A stretch of 64,000 nucleotides of DNA from Bacteroidota bacterium (GTDB taxonomy: Bacteria; Bacteroidota; Bacteroidia; Bacteroidales; F082), in assembly GCA_009773165.1 (NCBI GenBank), contig WOUZ01000001.1, forward strand, positions 744,001 through 808,000, read 5' to 3'. Each line of letters starts with the position of its first letter. The stretch's first letter is position 1. Below, piece after piece: positions 34,953-43,693 of the stretch. The translations under genes and the position numbers were made by a program. The notes below the pieces were generated by a model. It searched no databases, had not been told where the DNA came from, and was given only the letters and a program-made list of their open reading frames with translations.

Positions 34953-36011
34953 ATGCTGAATCCATTTATAAAAAACAGAAGATATCTTATTATGTACTTG
35001 ACTGTCTGGATGGTTGTTGCAATCATTCAGACAGCCATTTTGAATTATTATCAGGATCTTGATTTATTGATTAGCATCACCGATTCGGGAGTTTTTAATT
35101 TCATTTTGGCAATTATTGGCTTTAGTTTGTGGTACATTCTTAGGTTTAATATCAAGGAACAATATAGCACTTTTGATCTGGTCATCAACCATCTTATTAC
35201 GGGTATTGTAACTATTGCAATTTGGATGGGAAGCGGCTATTATATCATGAGTTTTTTGGAAGCCAATGACGTAGAATATTTAAGTTTTCTTCAGCTCTCG
35301 CTCCCGTGGAGAGCCATCATCGGCACATTTTTCTACCTGATTTTTATCCTTATTTATTATATGATACTTTATTATGAGGATTTACAACAGAAGCTCAAGA
35401 TCGAATCAGAGTTGAACAACCTGGTAAGAGAAGCTGAACTGAATGCGTTAAAATCACAAATTAACCCTCACTTTTTGTTTAATAGTCTCAACTCTATCAG
35501 CTCGCTTACCATGACAGATCCTGAAAAAGCGCAGGAAATGGTAATAAAACTCTCCGACTTTTTGCGCTATTCGCTAAGCCACGACAGGCACGAAACCACC
35601 ACACTCAGGCACGAACTTGAAAATACTGAACGCTATCTGGATATCGAAAAAGTTCGGTTTGGAAAACGGCTAAGGTATGTATCGAATATTCCCGATGGCT
35701 GCCTCGATCAGCAAATACCGAATATGATTTTGCAACCATTGCTCGAGAATGCTATCAAGCATGGCGTTCATAACAGTACCGAGGAAGTATTAATAGATTT
35801 GACATGTGTTATAACAGATGAATTTGCTGAGCTACACGTTCTTAACGATTTCGATCCTGAGGCTGTGAGGCCTAAAGGCGAAGGAATCGGATTGAAAAAC
35901 ATTCGTAACAGGCTTCAGTTGTTATACCATAGGAATGATTTATTTGAAGTAAAGATGGGGAAAATTGAATTTGAAGTAATTTTACGCATTCCGAAAATCA
36001 ATGTAGCATGA
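34953..36011 (+). CDS. LytS-type sensor histidine kinase
   Basis: A 352-residue membrane kinase with four hydrophobic segments (about residues 11-145), then the His_kinase domain with QINPHFLFNSLNSISSL (phospho-acceptor His173) and an HATPase region (NMILQPLLENAIKHGV, GIGLKNIRNRL). It overlaps the response-regulator gene by four bases (ATGA), so the two are translationally coupled. With the LiaF-like gene just upstream it suits sensing of envelope or membrane stress. No periplasmic sensor domain is present, so the membrane part itself is the likely sensor. Confidence 0.92.
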   Translation: MLNPFIKNRRYLIMYLTVWMVVAIIQTAILNYYQDLDLLISITDSGVFNFILAIIGFSLWYILRFNIKEQYSTFDLVINHLITGIVTIAIWMGSGYYIMSFLEANDVEYLSFLQLSLPWRAIIGTFFYLIFILIYYMILYYEDLQQKLKIESELNNLVREAELNALKSQINPHFLFNSLNSISSLTMTDPEKAQEMVIKLSDFLRYSLSHDRHETTTLRHELENTERYLDIEKVRFGKRLRYVSNIPDGCLDQQIPNMILQPLLENAIKHGVHNSTEEVLIDLTCVITDEFAELHVLNDFDPEAVRPKGEGIGLKNIRNRLQLLYHRNDLFEVKMGKIEFEVILRIPKINVA

Positions 36012-36763
36012 TCCAAAAGATACGAACTTTAATTATTGAAGATGAAGAACCAGCACGTAACTTACTGAAAACATTTTTATCCGGTTTCGAAGAGATCAAC
36101 CTCATTGGCGAATGCAGTGATGGTTTCAGCGGATTGAAAGCAATCAATGAGTTGCAGCCTGACCTCATCTTTTTGGATATTCAAATGCCAAGGCTAACAG
36201 GTTTCGAGTTGCTGGAGCTATTGGATGAGTACCCCGAAATTATTTTCACTACTGCCTACGATGAGTTTGCCCTAAAAGCCTTTGAGCTCAATGCTGTTGA
36301 CTACCTTATGAAACCTTTTTCGAAGCAGCGGCTGCGCCAGGCAGTAGATAAGGTGGTTGAGCGCTTCCGGCTGAAGACAACTTCCGGCGAAACAGTACAG
36401 AAGCTTGTTGAGCAGATGCAAGAACGCGGCAAACCACTGGAACGGATAGTGGTAAAATCAGGTTCAAAAATTCATGTTATCCCTGTAGATCAGATTGAAC
36501 AGATTGAGGCTCAGGATGATTATGTAATGATACACGCGCCCGAAGGTCGGTTTATGAAAAAGGAAACCATGAGTGTTATGGAACAGAGTCTTCCTGAAGA
36601 TCAGTTTCTAAGGATTCATCGTTCGCATATTGTCAACATCAATCAGATTCAGCGCATCGAACAATATGGAAAAGAGAGCTATCTGCTGATTTTAAAGAAT
36701 GGCAATTCGGTAAGTGTAAGCAAGAGTCGTATTAAAGACCTGAAAAGGGAGCTAGATTTTTAA
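36008..36763 (+). CDS. LytTR-family response regulator
   Basis: A 251-residue regulator: receiver domain with acidic EDEEP near the start, phospho-acceptor Asp57 in LIFLDIQMPRLTG, and MKPFSKQRL near residue 98. After a linker comes a LytTR DNA-binding domain (IVVKSGSKIHVIPVDQIEQIEAQDDYV, RIHRSHIVNINQIQRIE). It is the cognate partner of the preceding kinase. Target sites are not evident in the window. Confidence 0.95.
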   Translation: MIQKIRTLIIEDEEPARNLLKTFLSGFEEINLIGECSDGFSGLKAINELQPDLIFLDIQMPRLTGFELLELLDEYPEIIFTTAYDEFALKAFELNAVDYLMKPFSKQRLRQAVDKVVERFRLKTTSGETVQKLVEQMQERGKPLERIVVKSGSKIHVIPVDQIEQIEAQDDYVMIHAPEGRFMKKETMSVMEQSLPEDQFLRIHRSHIVNINQIQRIEQYGKESYLLILKNGNSVSVSKSRIKDLKRELDF

Positions 36764-36773
36764 TTATTAAGCT

Positions 36774-37256
36774 CTATTTATTCAACGATTGGCGTCTTAC
36801 AGAAGGATCGCGCAGCAGCGTGAATTCATGTAATTCGATCATTTCGAGCAATGGATCAAGTTGCTTGTTTTTTTCTATATCAAGTATAAAGGCATGAGTG
36901 AGTCCGGGTATTTTACGAATCAATGTGATCCACTCCTCTTGTTTTCCTTCGGGAATGGTATTGCGAATAATAAGCAGAAAATCAACCGGCAGAGAAAATT
37001 TAAGTAAACGCACGCCATCAGATTGCAACTGAAGAAGATTAAACACATTCAGATTTTCGCCTGCATCGAAGTAATAAAATGAAAAAGGAGAAGGGTCGGT
37101 TTCATTCAAAATGAAGCCGGCCATTTTTTTAAGGTCGAGCCGAAGTGATTCGTTCAGATGCCATGCCAACTTATAATCTTTGAGCGGGGTTGTTAAAGCA
37201 ACAATGCAAAGATCATCGAAGGGGTTTATGTGTAAAGTTTTTTTCTTTTGTGCCAC
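36774..37256 (-). CDS. IPExxxVDY family protein
   Basis: A 160-residue cytoplasmic protein without signal or membrane segment. Length, sequence and especially its place directly downstream of rnc match the Bacteroidota IPExxxVDY family of unknown function. The name motif is replaced here by a related LPVDFLLII-type strand, so the assignment rests partly on context. It has no known catalytic motif. Confidence 0.65.
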   Translation of the reverse strand: MAQKKKTLHINPFDDLCIVALTTPLKDYKLAWHLNESLRLDLKKMAGFILNETDPSPFSFYYFDAGENLNVFNLLQLQSDGVRLLKFSLPVDFLLIIRNTIPEGKQEEWITLIRKIPGLTHAFILDIEKNKQLDPLLEMIELHEFTLLRDPSVRRQSLNK

Positions 37257-37462
37257 GGCAGTTCGAATAAGATAAATGGAATGAAATCCTGCTACAAAAT
37301 TAAGCTGAATTCACGAAAGGAAAGTTTTTTAGAAGAGAAAAGAATAAAAAACGAGATCAGTTTTTCTGAAAGATGATTAATATACTGGTCTTTCCAGGCA
37401 TATTAAAGCTGCTACATTAAAATCGATAAATAGAAGCCGATAAAAAACAACCGAAGATGTTT

Positions 37463-38197
37463 TTATGCTTCTTGCTTCAATTCGTTAAGTGAAATCCAGG
37501 TTTTTTCGGCGGCAAGCTGTTCAGCACCCTTGATTGAAAAATCTTTGGCTTCAGCTAAAACTTCACCATTAACGCGAATCTGAATGAGGTATTGTTTTTT
37601 AAATCCTTCGCCCAATTCACCGGCAACGGTAAACTCAACACTTTGTTTTTCTTTTTGACCCCATTCAAGCAACTTGCTTTTAAAGTTGAAATCGCTGTTT
37701 TGAAGGATGTCGATATCAAGATGTAGCTCGATGATACGCTTGATGATGATTGTTCGGGTAAAAAGAAAACCTTTATCGAGGTAAATAGCTCCTATTAACG
37801 CCTCAAATGCATCACCGTTTGCTGATTTAAATACCGATTTTCCATCGCCATTAAAGTTGACGAGTTTATCGACACCCATTTTTTGCGAAAGCTTGTTTAG
37901 AGAGGCTCTGCTAACGATTTTGGAACGCATCTCGGTGAGAAAGCCTTCGTTTTTATAGGGAAATTTCTTAAACAGGTAATCGGCTACAATAGCACTGAGT
38001 ATAGCATCGCCAAGGTATTCAAGTCGTTCGTTGCTAAGCTTATGGCCATTAATACTTTCATTGGCCACCGACTTATGCCGGAAAGCCAGTTGGTATAAAA
38101 AAATATTTCCAGGAACAAACCCGAAAATATTTTTAATAGCATAACTAAGGTCTTTATCTGCTGAAAAAAACGCTCTTAATGAATCTGCAAAAAACAA
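37463..38197 (-). CDS. rnc: Ribonuclease III
   Basis: RNase III cuts double-stranded RNA in rRNA processing and mRNA turnover. The signature ERLEYLGDAILSAIVADYLF, the second acidic site NGDAFEALIGAIYLDKG and a C-terminal dsRNA-binding domain (DFNFKSKLLEWGQ...AEQLAAEKTWISLNEL) are present in 244 residues. The order acpP-fabF-rnc is conserved in the phylum and the three genes run on one strand. Confidence 0.96.
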   Translation of the reverse strand: MFFADSLRAFFSADKDLSYAIKNIFGFVPGNIFLYQLAFRHKSVANESINGHKLSNERLEYLGDAILSAIVADYLFKKFPYKNEGFLTEMRSKIVSRASLNKLSQKMGVDKLVNFNGDGKSVFKSANGDAFEALIGAIYLDKGFLFTRTIIIKRIIELHLDIDILQNSDFNFKSKLLEWGQKEKQSVEFTVAGELGEGFKKQYLIQIRVNGEVLAEAKDFSIKGAEQLAAEKTWISLNELKQEA

Positions 38198-38291
38198 ACT
38201 AGTTCGTTTTTAAGGTTAAACTACTGTTAACGTGTTTGTTGTTTTTATCAGGTTTCGAATCGATAAGTTTCAAAAATACCTTTAACTGAAT

Positions 38292-39545
38292 TTAAGGCAC
38301 ATATTTTTTGAAGATGATCGAAGCGTTGTGACCACCAAACCCAAATGTATTGGTTAATGCATAGTTGACAGTTCTTTTTCTGGCCTTCCAGAAGGTGAAG
38401 TCAAGTGCATTATCAATTTCCGGATCATCAGTAAAATGGTTGATGGTAGGAGGGATGATATCGTTTTGAACTGCAAGGATTGTTGCAACAGCTTCGATAA
38501 CACCTGCACCACCCAAGAGATGACCTGTCATTGATTTGGTAGAGTTGATGCTTATTTTGTAGGCATGTTCACCAAATAAACTGACAATCGATTTTGGTTC
38601 GGCAATATCTCCCTGAGGAGTTGAAGTGCCGTGTGTGTTGATGTGGTCAATATCTTCAAGGCGAATGCCGCCATCGGCGAGGGCTCGTTTCATACTAAGC
38701 TTAGCACCAAGGCCTTCCGGATGAGGGGAGGTCATATGGTTTGCGTCAGCTGATAATCCGCATCCTACCAATTCGGCATAAATTTTAGCTCCTCTTGCCA
38801 GGGCATGCTCCAATTCTTCGAGAATGATACCACCACCACCTTCACCCATAACAAAACCATCGCGATCCTTGTCAAATGGCCGTGATCCTGTTTGCGGGTC
38901 GTCGTTTCTTGTTGAGATCGCATGCATGGCATTAAATCCACCAACACCGGCCGGAGCAATTGACGCTTCTGAACCACCTGTTACAAATGCAACAGCTTTC
39001 CCCAACCTGATATAGTTGAATGCGTCAACAATACTGTTGGCTGAAGAAGCACACGCAGATACAGTGGCAAAGTTGGGTCCTCTAAGACCATGTTTGATGG
39101 AAATATGACCTGCCGTGATATCGGCAATCATTTTAGGAATAAAGAAAGGATTAAAACGTGGTGTACCGTCACCGGTTGCAAACGCGGTTACCTCCTCAGA
39201 AAAGGTGATAAGCCCGCCTATGCCTGATGACCAGATTACGCCTACCTCATCAAGATCAGTATTCCCGTTGATCAGGCCCGAATCAGCGATAGCCTCATCA
39301 GAGGCTATCAATCCGAACTGCGCATACAGGTCGTACTTTCGCACGTCCTTCCGGTCGAAATAATCTTTATAGTCGTAATTCTTAACCTCGCAGGCAAAGC
39401 GGGTCTTAAACTTGGAGGCGTCAAAGCGGGTAATATCAGCAGCGCCGTTCACGCCATTGACTAGCCCCTCCCAATAGGAAGCGACATTATTACCAATCGG
39501 TGTGATAGCACCTAAACCTGTTACTACTACTCGTTTCAGCTCCAT
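38292..39545 (-). CDS. fabF: 3-oxoacyl-ACP synthase II
   Basis: The condensing enzyme of fatty-acid elongation. The catalytic Cys is in ATVSACASSANSIVDA and the two His in INTHGTSTPQGD and KSMTGHLLGGAGVIEA; the C-terminal LTNTFGFGGHNASIIFKK is typical. At 417 residues it is full length. It follows acpP by 12 bp, in the same transcript. Confidence 0.97.
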   Translation of the reverse strand: MELKRVVVTGLGAITPIGNNVASYWEGLVNGVNGAADITRFDASKFKTRFACEVKNYDYKDYFDRKDVRKYDLYAQFGLIASDEAIADSGLINGNTDLDEVGVIWSSGIGGLITFSEEVTAFATGDGTPRFNPFFIPKMIADITAGHISIKHGLRGPNFATVSACASSANSIVDAFNYIRLGKAVAFVTGGSEASIAPAGVGGFNAMHAISTRNDDPQTGSRPFDKDRDGFVMGEGGGGIILEELEHALARGAKIYAELVGCGLSADANHMTSPHPEGLGAKLSMKRALADGGIRLEDIDHINTHGTSTPQGDIAEPKSIVSLFGEHAYKISINSTKSMTGHLLGGAGVIEAVATILAVQNDIIPPTINHFTDDPEIDNALDFTFWKARKRTVNYALTNTFGFGGHNASIIFKKYVP

Positions 39546-39557
39546 AAAAAAACTTTT

Positions 39558-39794
39558 TTAACCTTTTTTCTCTTCAATATACCTGATTGCATCGCCTACT
39601 GTGGCAATTTTCTCAGCTTGATCGTCGGGAATAGCGATATTGAATTCTTTTTCAAATTCCATAATCAACTCAACAGTGTCGAGGGAGTCCGCTCCCAGAT
39701 CGTTGGTGAAGCTGGCTTCATTAGTAACTTCTGCGGCTTCTACGCCAAGCTTGTCCACAATAATGGATACGATTTTGTCTCTGATTTCTGACAT
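39558..39794 (-). CDS. acpP: Acyl carrier protein
   Basis: A 78-residue acidic four-helix protein with the phosphopantetheine attachment site [15 protein letters not shown]. It carries acyl chains during fatty-acid synthesis. First gene of the acpP-fabF-rnc run, with a recognisable promoter upstream. Confidence 0.98.
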   Translation of the reverse strand: MSEIRDKIVSIIVDKLGVEAAEVTNEASFTNDLGADSLDTVELIMEFEKEFNIAIPDDQAEKIATVGDAIRYIEEKKG

Positions 39795-39825
39795 AACTTT
39801 AAATGTTTTTAGTTAAACAGGGGTG

Positions 39826-39857
39826 CAAAGTAAATTAATTGCTACAAATTAAACAAC
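39826..39857 (-). promoter_or_regulatory. Promoter of acpP
   Basis: On the minus strand GTTG (-33), 20 bases, then TTACTTTG (-7), close to the Bacteroidota TTTG/TAnnTTTG pattern with normal spacing. The -7 box lies about 31 bp before the ATG. Confidence 0.5.
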
Positions 39858-39905
39858 TTTATTTATTAAAAAATTGATTCTCAGTAAGTATGATTTCTGT
39901 AAAAC

Positions 39906-39930
39906 ACCCGTTTTCTCATTGTTAACGGGT
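39906..39930 (-). terminator. Rho-independent terminator after rsmI
   Basis: Seven-base arms ACCCGTT and AACGGGT about 10 bp after the rsmI stop, with a TGTTTT tract following on the minus strand. Confidence 0.65.
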
Positions 39931-39938
39931 TTTTATTG

Positions 39939-40646
39939 CTAATCTTCTTCATCTTCTTTTTCTTTTGCTGACGATGAAAGGCCTTCAACGATAAGTACAA
40001 TTTCACCTTTCACTTCTTGCTTGCTGTAATGATTCAAAAGCTCAATCAAGGTACCTCGCCGGTTTTCCTCAAAAAGTTTGGTGAGCTCGCGGGCAACAGA
40101 AGCTTTACGGTGTCCGCCAAGAACAGATGCAAGCTGTTCGAGGGTTTTTACCAAACGATGGGGTGATTCATAAAGAATGATGGTATAGGGATATTCGGCC
40201 ATAGCCAAAATTCTTTTTTGCCGTCCTTTTTTATGTGGTAAAAAGCCTTCAAAGACAAACCTGTCGGAAGGTAAACCTGAATTTACCAATGCCGGAACAA
40301 AAGCAGTTGCACCCGGCAGACATTCTATTTCAACAGCCGATTCAATGGCAGCTCTGACAAGCAGAAAACCAGGATCGGAGATGGCGGGAGTGCCTGCATC
40401 AGTAACAAGTGCCATACGCTCGCCTGAAAGTAATCGGGCCACAAGCTGATCAATCATCCGATGCTCGTTGTGTTGATGAAAAGCGGCCATTGGCTTGCTG
40501 ATACCATAATGTTTGAGCAACATTCCGGTTTTTCGTGTGTCCTCGGCAACAACAAGCTCCACTTCATCTTTAAGAATCCTCAGGGCTCTTAAGGTGATGT
40601 CTTCCAAATTTCCGATCGGTGTTGGAACCAGGTAAAGCTTCGACAT
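39939..40646 (-). CDS. rsmI: 16S rRNA (cytidine(1402)-2'-O)-methyltransferase
   Basis: RsmI methylates the 2'-OH of C1402 in the 16S rRNA decoding centre. A SAM-dependent tetrapyrrole-methylase fold protein of 235 residues beginning LYLVPTPIGNLEDITLRAL, with VAEDTRKTGMLLKHY, LVTDAGTPAISDPGFLLV, FEGFLPHKKGR and an acidic C-terminus. Its start lies four bases after the stop of a 45-residue membrane-protein gene, so the two are cotranscribed. Confidence 0.96.
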   Translation of the reverse strand: MSKLYLVPTPIGNLEDITLRALRILKDEVELVVAEDTRKTGMLLKHYGISKPMAAFHQHNEHRMIDQLVARLLSGERMALVTDAGTPAISDPGFLLVRAAIESAVEIECLPGATAFVPALVNSGLPSDRFVFEGFLPHKKGRQKRILAMAEYPYTIILYESPHRLVKTLEQLASVLGGHRKASVARELTKLFEENRRGTLIELLNHYSKQEVKGEIVLIVEGLSSSAKEKEDEED

Positions 40647-40650
40647 AGGG

Positions 40651-40788
40651 TTATTTCTTGCGTGGTTTATTCCATCGGGTTATCCATTTTTCAAAATGCT
40701 CAGCACCACTATTAACAGAAGTGTAGAATGAGATAACAGTGAAAATGATTACAACCAATGCTGTAAAGATAATTAAAAGAAGTTCCAT
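40651..40788 (-). CDS. 45-residue single-pass membrane protein
   Basis: An ATG frame of 45 codons exactly fills the gap between the M28 peptidase gene (three bases before) and rsmI (four bases after). The product begins MELLLIIFTALVVIIFTVIS, one long hydrophobic segment, followed by a polar stretch and a strongly basic tail (WITRWNKPRKK). The topology would be N-out/C-in by the positive-inside rule. Tight packing and good composition suggest a real gene of the kind usually missed by size cut-offs. Function unknown. Confidence 0.65.
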   Translation of the reverse strand: MELLLIIFTALVVIIFTVISFYTSVNSGAEHFEKWITRWNKPRKK

Positions 40789-40791
40789 CGT

Positions 40792-42084
40792 TCATTTTTT
40801 GTTAACAGGTGTTGATTTCAACTGATGCACAAAAGCTGTTATCAGACCGAAAAAGGCTTCATGCTTTGTAAATGGAAGACTGGCAGCCTTGTCGTAAATT
40901 GTATGATAATGTTGGTTTTCAGGCCCTTGTGTGTGAATGAAAAATGAAGGAACACCTTTTTCGTAGAAGGGACAATGGTCGCTGTTGCACGATTCCCCTC
41001 GCTCTACCACTTTTGAAAGGTAGTTGTTTGTGGAGTTAAGTGCACTAATCATTGAGAAGGCTTCGGGAAATTGTTTAGCATTCACAACCGTAAAACCTTC
41101 ACTACCTGTGCCAACCATATCGAAATTGATAGCAAAAACAACCTTTTCTAATTCAAAAGGGGCATGATCGGTAAAATAGCGGGAACCCAACAGACCAGCC
41201 TCCTCGCCCGAAACCAAAATAAAAGCCATGGTATAAAATGCTTTTTCGGGATTTGATAAATAATATCGAGCCAGATCAAGTACAAAGGCAGTACCGCTTG
41301 CATTGTCGCTTGCCCCTGGGAACATCGTTTTACGACCCATCATACCAAGATGATCGTAGTGTGCCACAAACACAATCAGGCTATCGGGGCATGTGCTCCC
41401 TTTTACAAAACCTGCCAGATTAATGGCGTTATGAGCTTTTTCAAATGTTGATTCAAGTTTTATTTGGAGTTCCGTAGTGTTTGGTGGAAGCTTATCAGGA
41501 ACAACTTTTAAAATGGCAGTACCTACTGGTAATTGATTACGCGATACATGCCACCACATTGCTCCCTTGTCTCTTTGAATCAATGATTTAACACCAGGAA
41601 TTCCATTGCGCCATGCGTTTTTTATACCCGATGGCACAACAATCATTTGATCGATTAGCAATGCAGAAGTGGTGTCGATGAATGCGTAAACCTGCGACAA
41701 TTGTGTAAGGGTATCGGGCAGCCACACGAGCTGAAATGTTTTATCAATACTTTGAGTTGCTGCGTTAACAACAAAATCTCTTCCGGGCATCAGCGTTTCG
41801 TTGTCAGTTTTTACTTTTAGCTTGCCGGGATGTGCTTGAATCGGGAATTGATATTCTTGCACATAATCTTGAAAAAATGGTGTAAGTCCAATTTTCTTCA
41901 TCTCTTTTTGAAGATATTCAGCTGCTTTACTGTCACCATTTTTAACATATCCACGTCCAAACATTTGAGGGGAAGACAGATCCCGAACAATTTTGTGCAC
42001 ATAGGGGCGGTCTTGAGCAAATGCCGAAACCGAAAACACCACAAGTAGCAGCAGTGTTAACTTGTGAAATCCGGCTCTTCTCAT
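40792..42084 (-). CDS. Secreted M28-family metallopeptidase
   Basis: A 430-residue protein with a signal peptide (ending near AFAQ) and a C-terminal M28 zinc-peptidase domain. The zinc ligands are visible as HYDHLGMMG, GASDNASGTAFVLD, SGEEAGLLGSRYF, NFDMVGTG and SDHCPFYEKGVPSFFIH. M28 enzymes are aminopeptidases or carboxypeptidases (glutamate carboxypeptidase and glutaminyl-cyclase-like members exist). The N-terminal ~200 residues hold a PA-like insert. It overlaps the preceding gene by four bases (ATGA) and is followed by the small membrane protein and rsmI. Confidence 0.9.
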   Translation of the reverse strand: MRRAGFHKLTLLLLVVFSVSAFAQDRPYVHKIVRDLSSPQMFGRGYVKNGDSKAAEYLQKEMKKIGLTPFFQDYVQEYQFPIQAHPGKLKVKTDNETLMPGRDFVVNAATQSIDKTFQLVWLPDTLTQLSQVYAFIDTTSALLIDQMIVVPSGIKNAWRNGIPGVKSLIQRDKGAMWWHVSRNQLPVGTAILKVVPDKLPPNTTELQIKLESTFEKAHNAINLAGFVKGSTCPDSLIVFVAHYDHLGMMGRKTMFPGASDNASGTAFVLDLARYYLSNPEKAFYTMAFILVSGEEAGLLGSRYFTDHAPFELEKVVFAINFDMVGTGSEGFTVVNAKQFPEAFSMISALNSTNNYLSKVVERGESCNSDHCPFYEKGVPSFFIHTQGPENQHYHTIYDKAASLPFTKHEAFFGLITAFVHQLKSTPVNKK

Positions 42085-42905
42085 GCGTTGAATTTTCTTT
42101 CGACCAACAAATTTATTTTTTTAACAGCAGCAGATTCAACTAACCATTGATGCTGTACACTTAACTCAATAAGATAGGTTTTGGCTCCGTTTAAGCTTTG
42201 AAAGCTGTTAAGTTCGTCGATAGCTTTGTTGTAATAGCTTATGTTTCCTTCAAATAACTCATTGATAAGCAGAAATTTATCGTTGATACCAATAGCCTGT
42301 CGCAGGTCCTGAATTTTTGATTTTTCGATACGTGATGCCACACTTTTGTCGGGTGAGCTGAGTTTATCGGCAACAATTTCACTCTCACCAAACAGATCAA
42401 ACGTACTTCCTGAAGTCTCTTTTTGAAATGAAAAGCGTTTTGGTTCGTCAACTTGTTTTGAGTAAAGATGTTTTTCTTCCAAAACATTGTCAACTGATTC
42501 AACATCCTCAATTCGATCAGGGATCGCCGATGTGTCGGATTCTGTCAATTCTTCCGGTTCTGAAGAATAAATTTCAAGACTGTTATGATCATCAGCATCT
42601 TCTTTTTCAACCCAGTCAAACACCCCCATCACAGGCTTTTCACGCTCAATTGCTGGTTCAGGTTGTGCTGTTTCGATTTCCAGGGGAGGAATACTTGCTG
42701 CCATAAATGACACATTTGAAACAGACTTATCTTCATGAAGTTCGAGAAGAAGCTCGTAAATTGCACGGGTTTTTTCGCGCATGATATCAGCTTCGATGGG
42801 ATGTATTACTCCACCATCATTTTCAAGTCGCTCGATCTGAAGCACTAAAGATTTTGCTTTGCCTTGCAGCTTACTTAGCAAATTGATATTTTTAATCGTA
42901 TCCAT
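42081..42905 (-). CDS. Hypothetical acidic protein (Bacteroidota-specific type)
   Basis: From ATG 42905 (MDTIKNINLL) the product is 274 residues, without a signal or membrane segment. Residues ~1-60 look helical, ~75-170 are an acidic, Ser/Glu-rich, probably disordered linker, and ~195-274 form a compact helical domain (RQAIGINDKFLLINELFEGN, YNKAIDELNS). I recognise it only as a common uncharacterised Bacteroidota protein, with no function assigned. It overlaps the M28 gene by four bases and is divergent from tdk. Confidence 0.8.
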   Translation of the reverse strand: MDTIKNINLLSKLQGKAKSLVLQIERLENDGGVIHPIEADIMREKTRAIYELLLELHEDKSVSNVSFMAASIPPLEIETAQPEPAIEREKPVMGVFDWVEKEDADDHNSLEIYSSEPEELTESDTSAIPDRIEDVESVDNVLEEKHLYSKQVDEPKRFSFQKETSGSTFDLFGESEIVADKLSSPDKSVASRIEKSKIQDLRQAIGINDKFLLINELFEGNISYYNKAIDELNSFQSLNGAKTYLIELSVQHQWLVESAAVKKINLLVERKFNA

Positions 42906-42932
42906 TTTATTTTTAATCTTGTTCAGAATAGC

Positions 42933-42940
42933 TATTTTTG
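42933..42940 (+). promoter_or_regulatory. -7 promoter element of tdk (TATTTTTG)
   Basis: Matches TAnnTTTG and lies 39 bp before ATG 42980. It falls inside the longer possible tdk frame, so that longer start is unlikely. Confidence 0.5.
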
Positions 42941-42979
42941 TGGCTTGTAAAATTAACAAGAACAGAAACACCATCAGAC

Positions 42980-43579
42980 ATGTTTCTCGAAAAAGATACC
43001 AACATAAAAAACCGCGGTGGCTGGATCGAAGTCATTTGCGGATCGATGTTTTCCGGCAAGACCGAAGAACTTATCCGCAGGTTGAACCGAGCCCGCATTG
43101 CGCGTCAGAAGGTGGAAATTTTTAAACCACATATCGACAAACGCTACAGCGAGGAAGATGTTGTATCGCATAATGCCAATGCTATCCGGTCAATTCCTGT
43201 GGAGAGTGCCTCACAGATTTTATTTTATGCCAACGAATTCGATGTGATTGGCATCGACGAAGCGCAATTTTTCGACAGTGAGCTCACCTCTGTTTGTACG
43301 CAACTAGCCAATCAGGGTGTAAGGGTGATTGTGGCTGGTTTGGATATGGATTTTCTTGGAAACCCCTTTGGTCCCATGCCTCAGCTGCTTTCGATAGCCG
43401 AATATGTTACTAAAGTTCACGCTATTTGTATGCAATGTGGAAATCTGGCACATGTTTCGCACCGTATTGTGGATGGAGAAAAACTGGTTCTGCTTGGAGA
43501 AACAGATAGCTACGAACCCCTTTGCAGGGTCTGTTTCAACAAAGCCAGAGCAGCTTTGGCAGCAAAAGCAAAACTTTAA
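42980..43579 (+). CDS. tdk: Thymidine kinase (type II)
   Basis: The kinase phosphorylates thymidine to dTMP in the salvage pathway. The 199-residue protein shows Walker [19 protein letters not shown], the [10 protein letters not shown]-like [10 protein letters not shown], and four zinc-binding cysteines in [13 protein letters not shown] and [14 protein letters not shown] 42980 (MFLEKD) is preferred over an ORF start at 42938, which is inside the promoter. Confidence 0.96.
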   Translation: MFLEKDTNIKNRGGWIEVICGSMFSGKTEELIRRLNRARIARQKVEIFKPHIDKRYSEEDVVSHNANAIRSIPVESASQILFYANEFDVIGIDEAQFFDSELTSVCTQLANQGVRVIVAGLDMDFLGNPFGPMPQLLSIAEYVTKVHAICMQCGNLAHVSHRIVDGEKLVLLGETDSYEPLCRVCFNKARAALAAKAKL

Positions 43580-43659
43580 AAAACAGATCATTTTTGAAGT
43601 AGTTTGAAAAGGTGATGCAGCTCTGCTAACGTGATTTCACTTTTCTCAAAGGCTTTTAT

Positions 43660-43667
43660 TACTTTTG
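43660..43667 (+). promoter_or_regulatory. -7 promoter element of the cyclophilin gene (TACTTTTG)
   Basis: Matches TAnnTTTG, 26 bp before the ATG. Confidence 0.5.
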
Positions 43668-43693
43668 TGCCTTGAATTTAATACATAACAACT

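Noticed and set aside
42938-42979. Longer tdk reading frame
   Set aside because: It overlaps the TATTTTTG promoter element, and thymidine kinase homologues start at the following Met.
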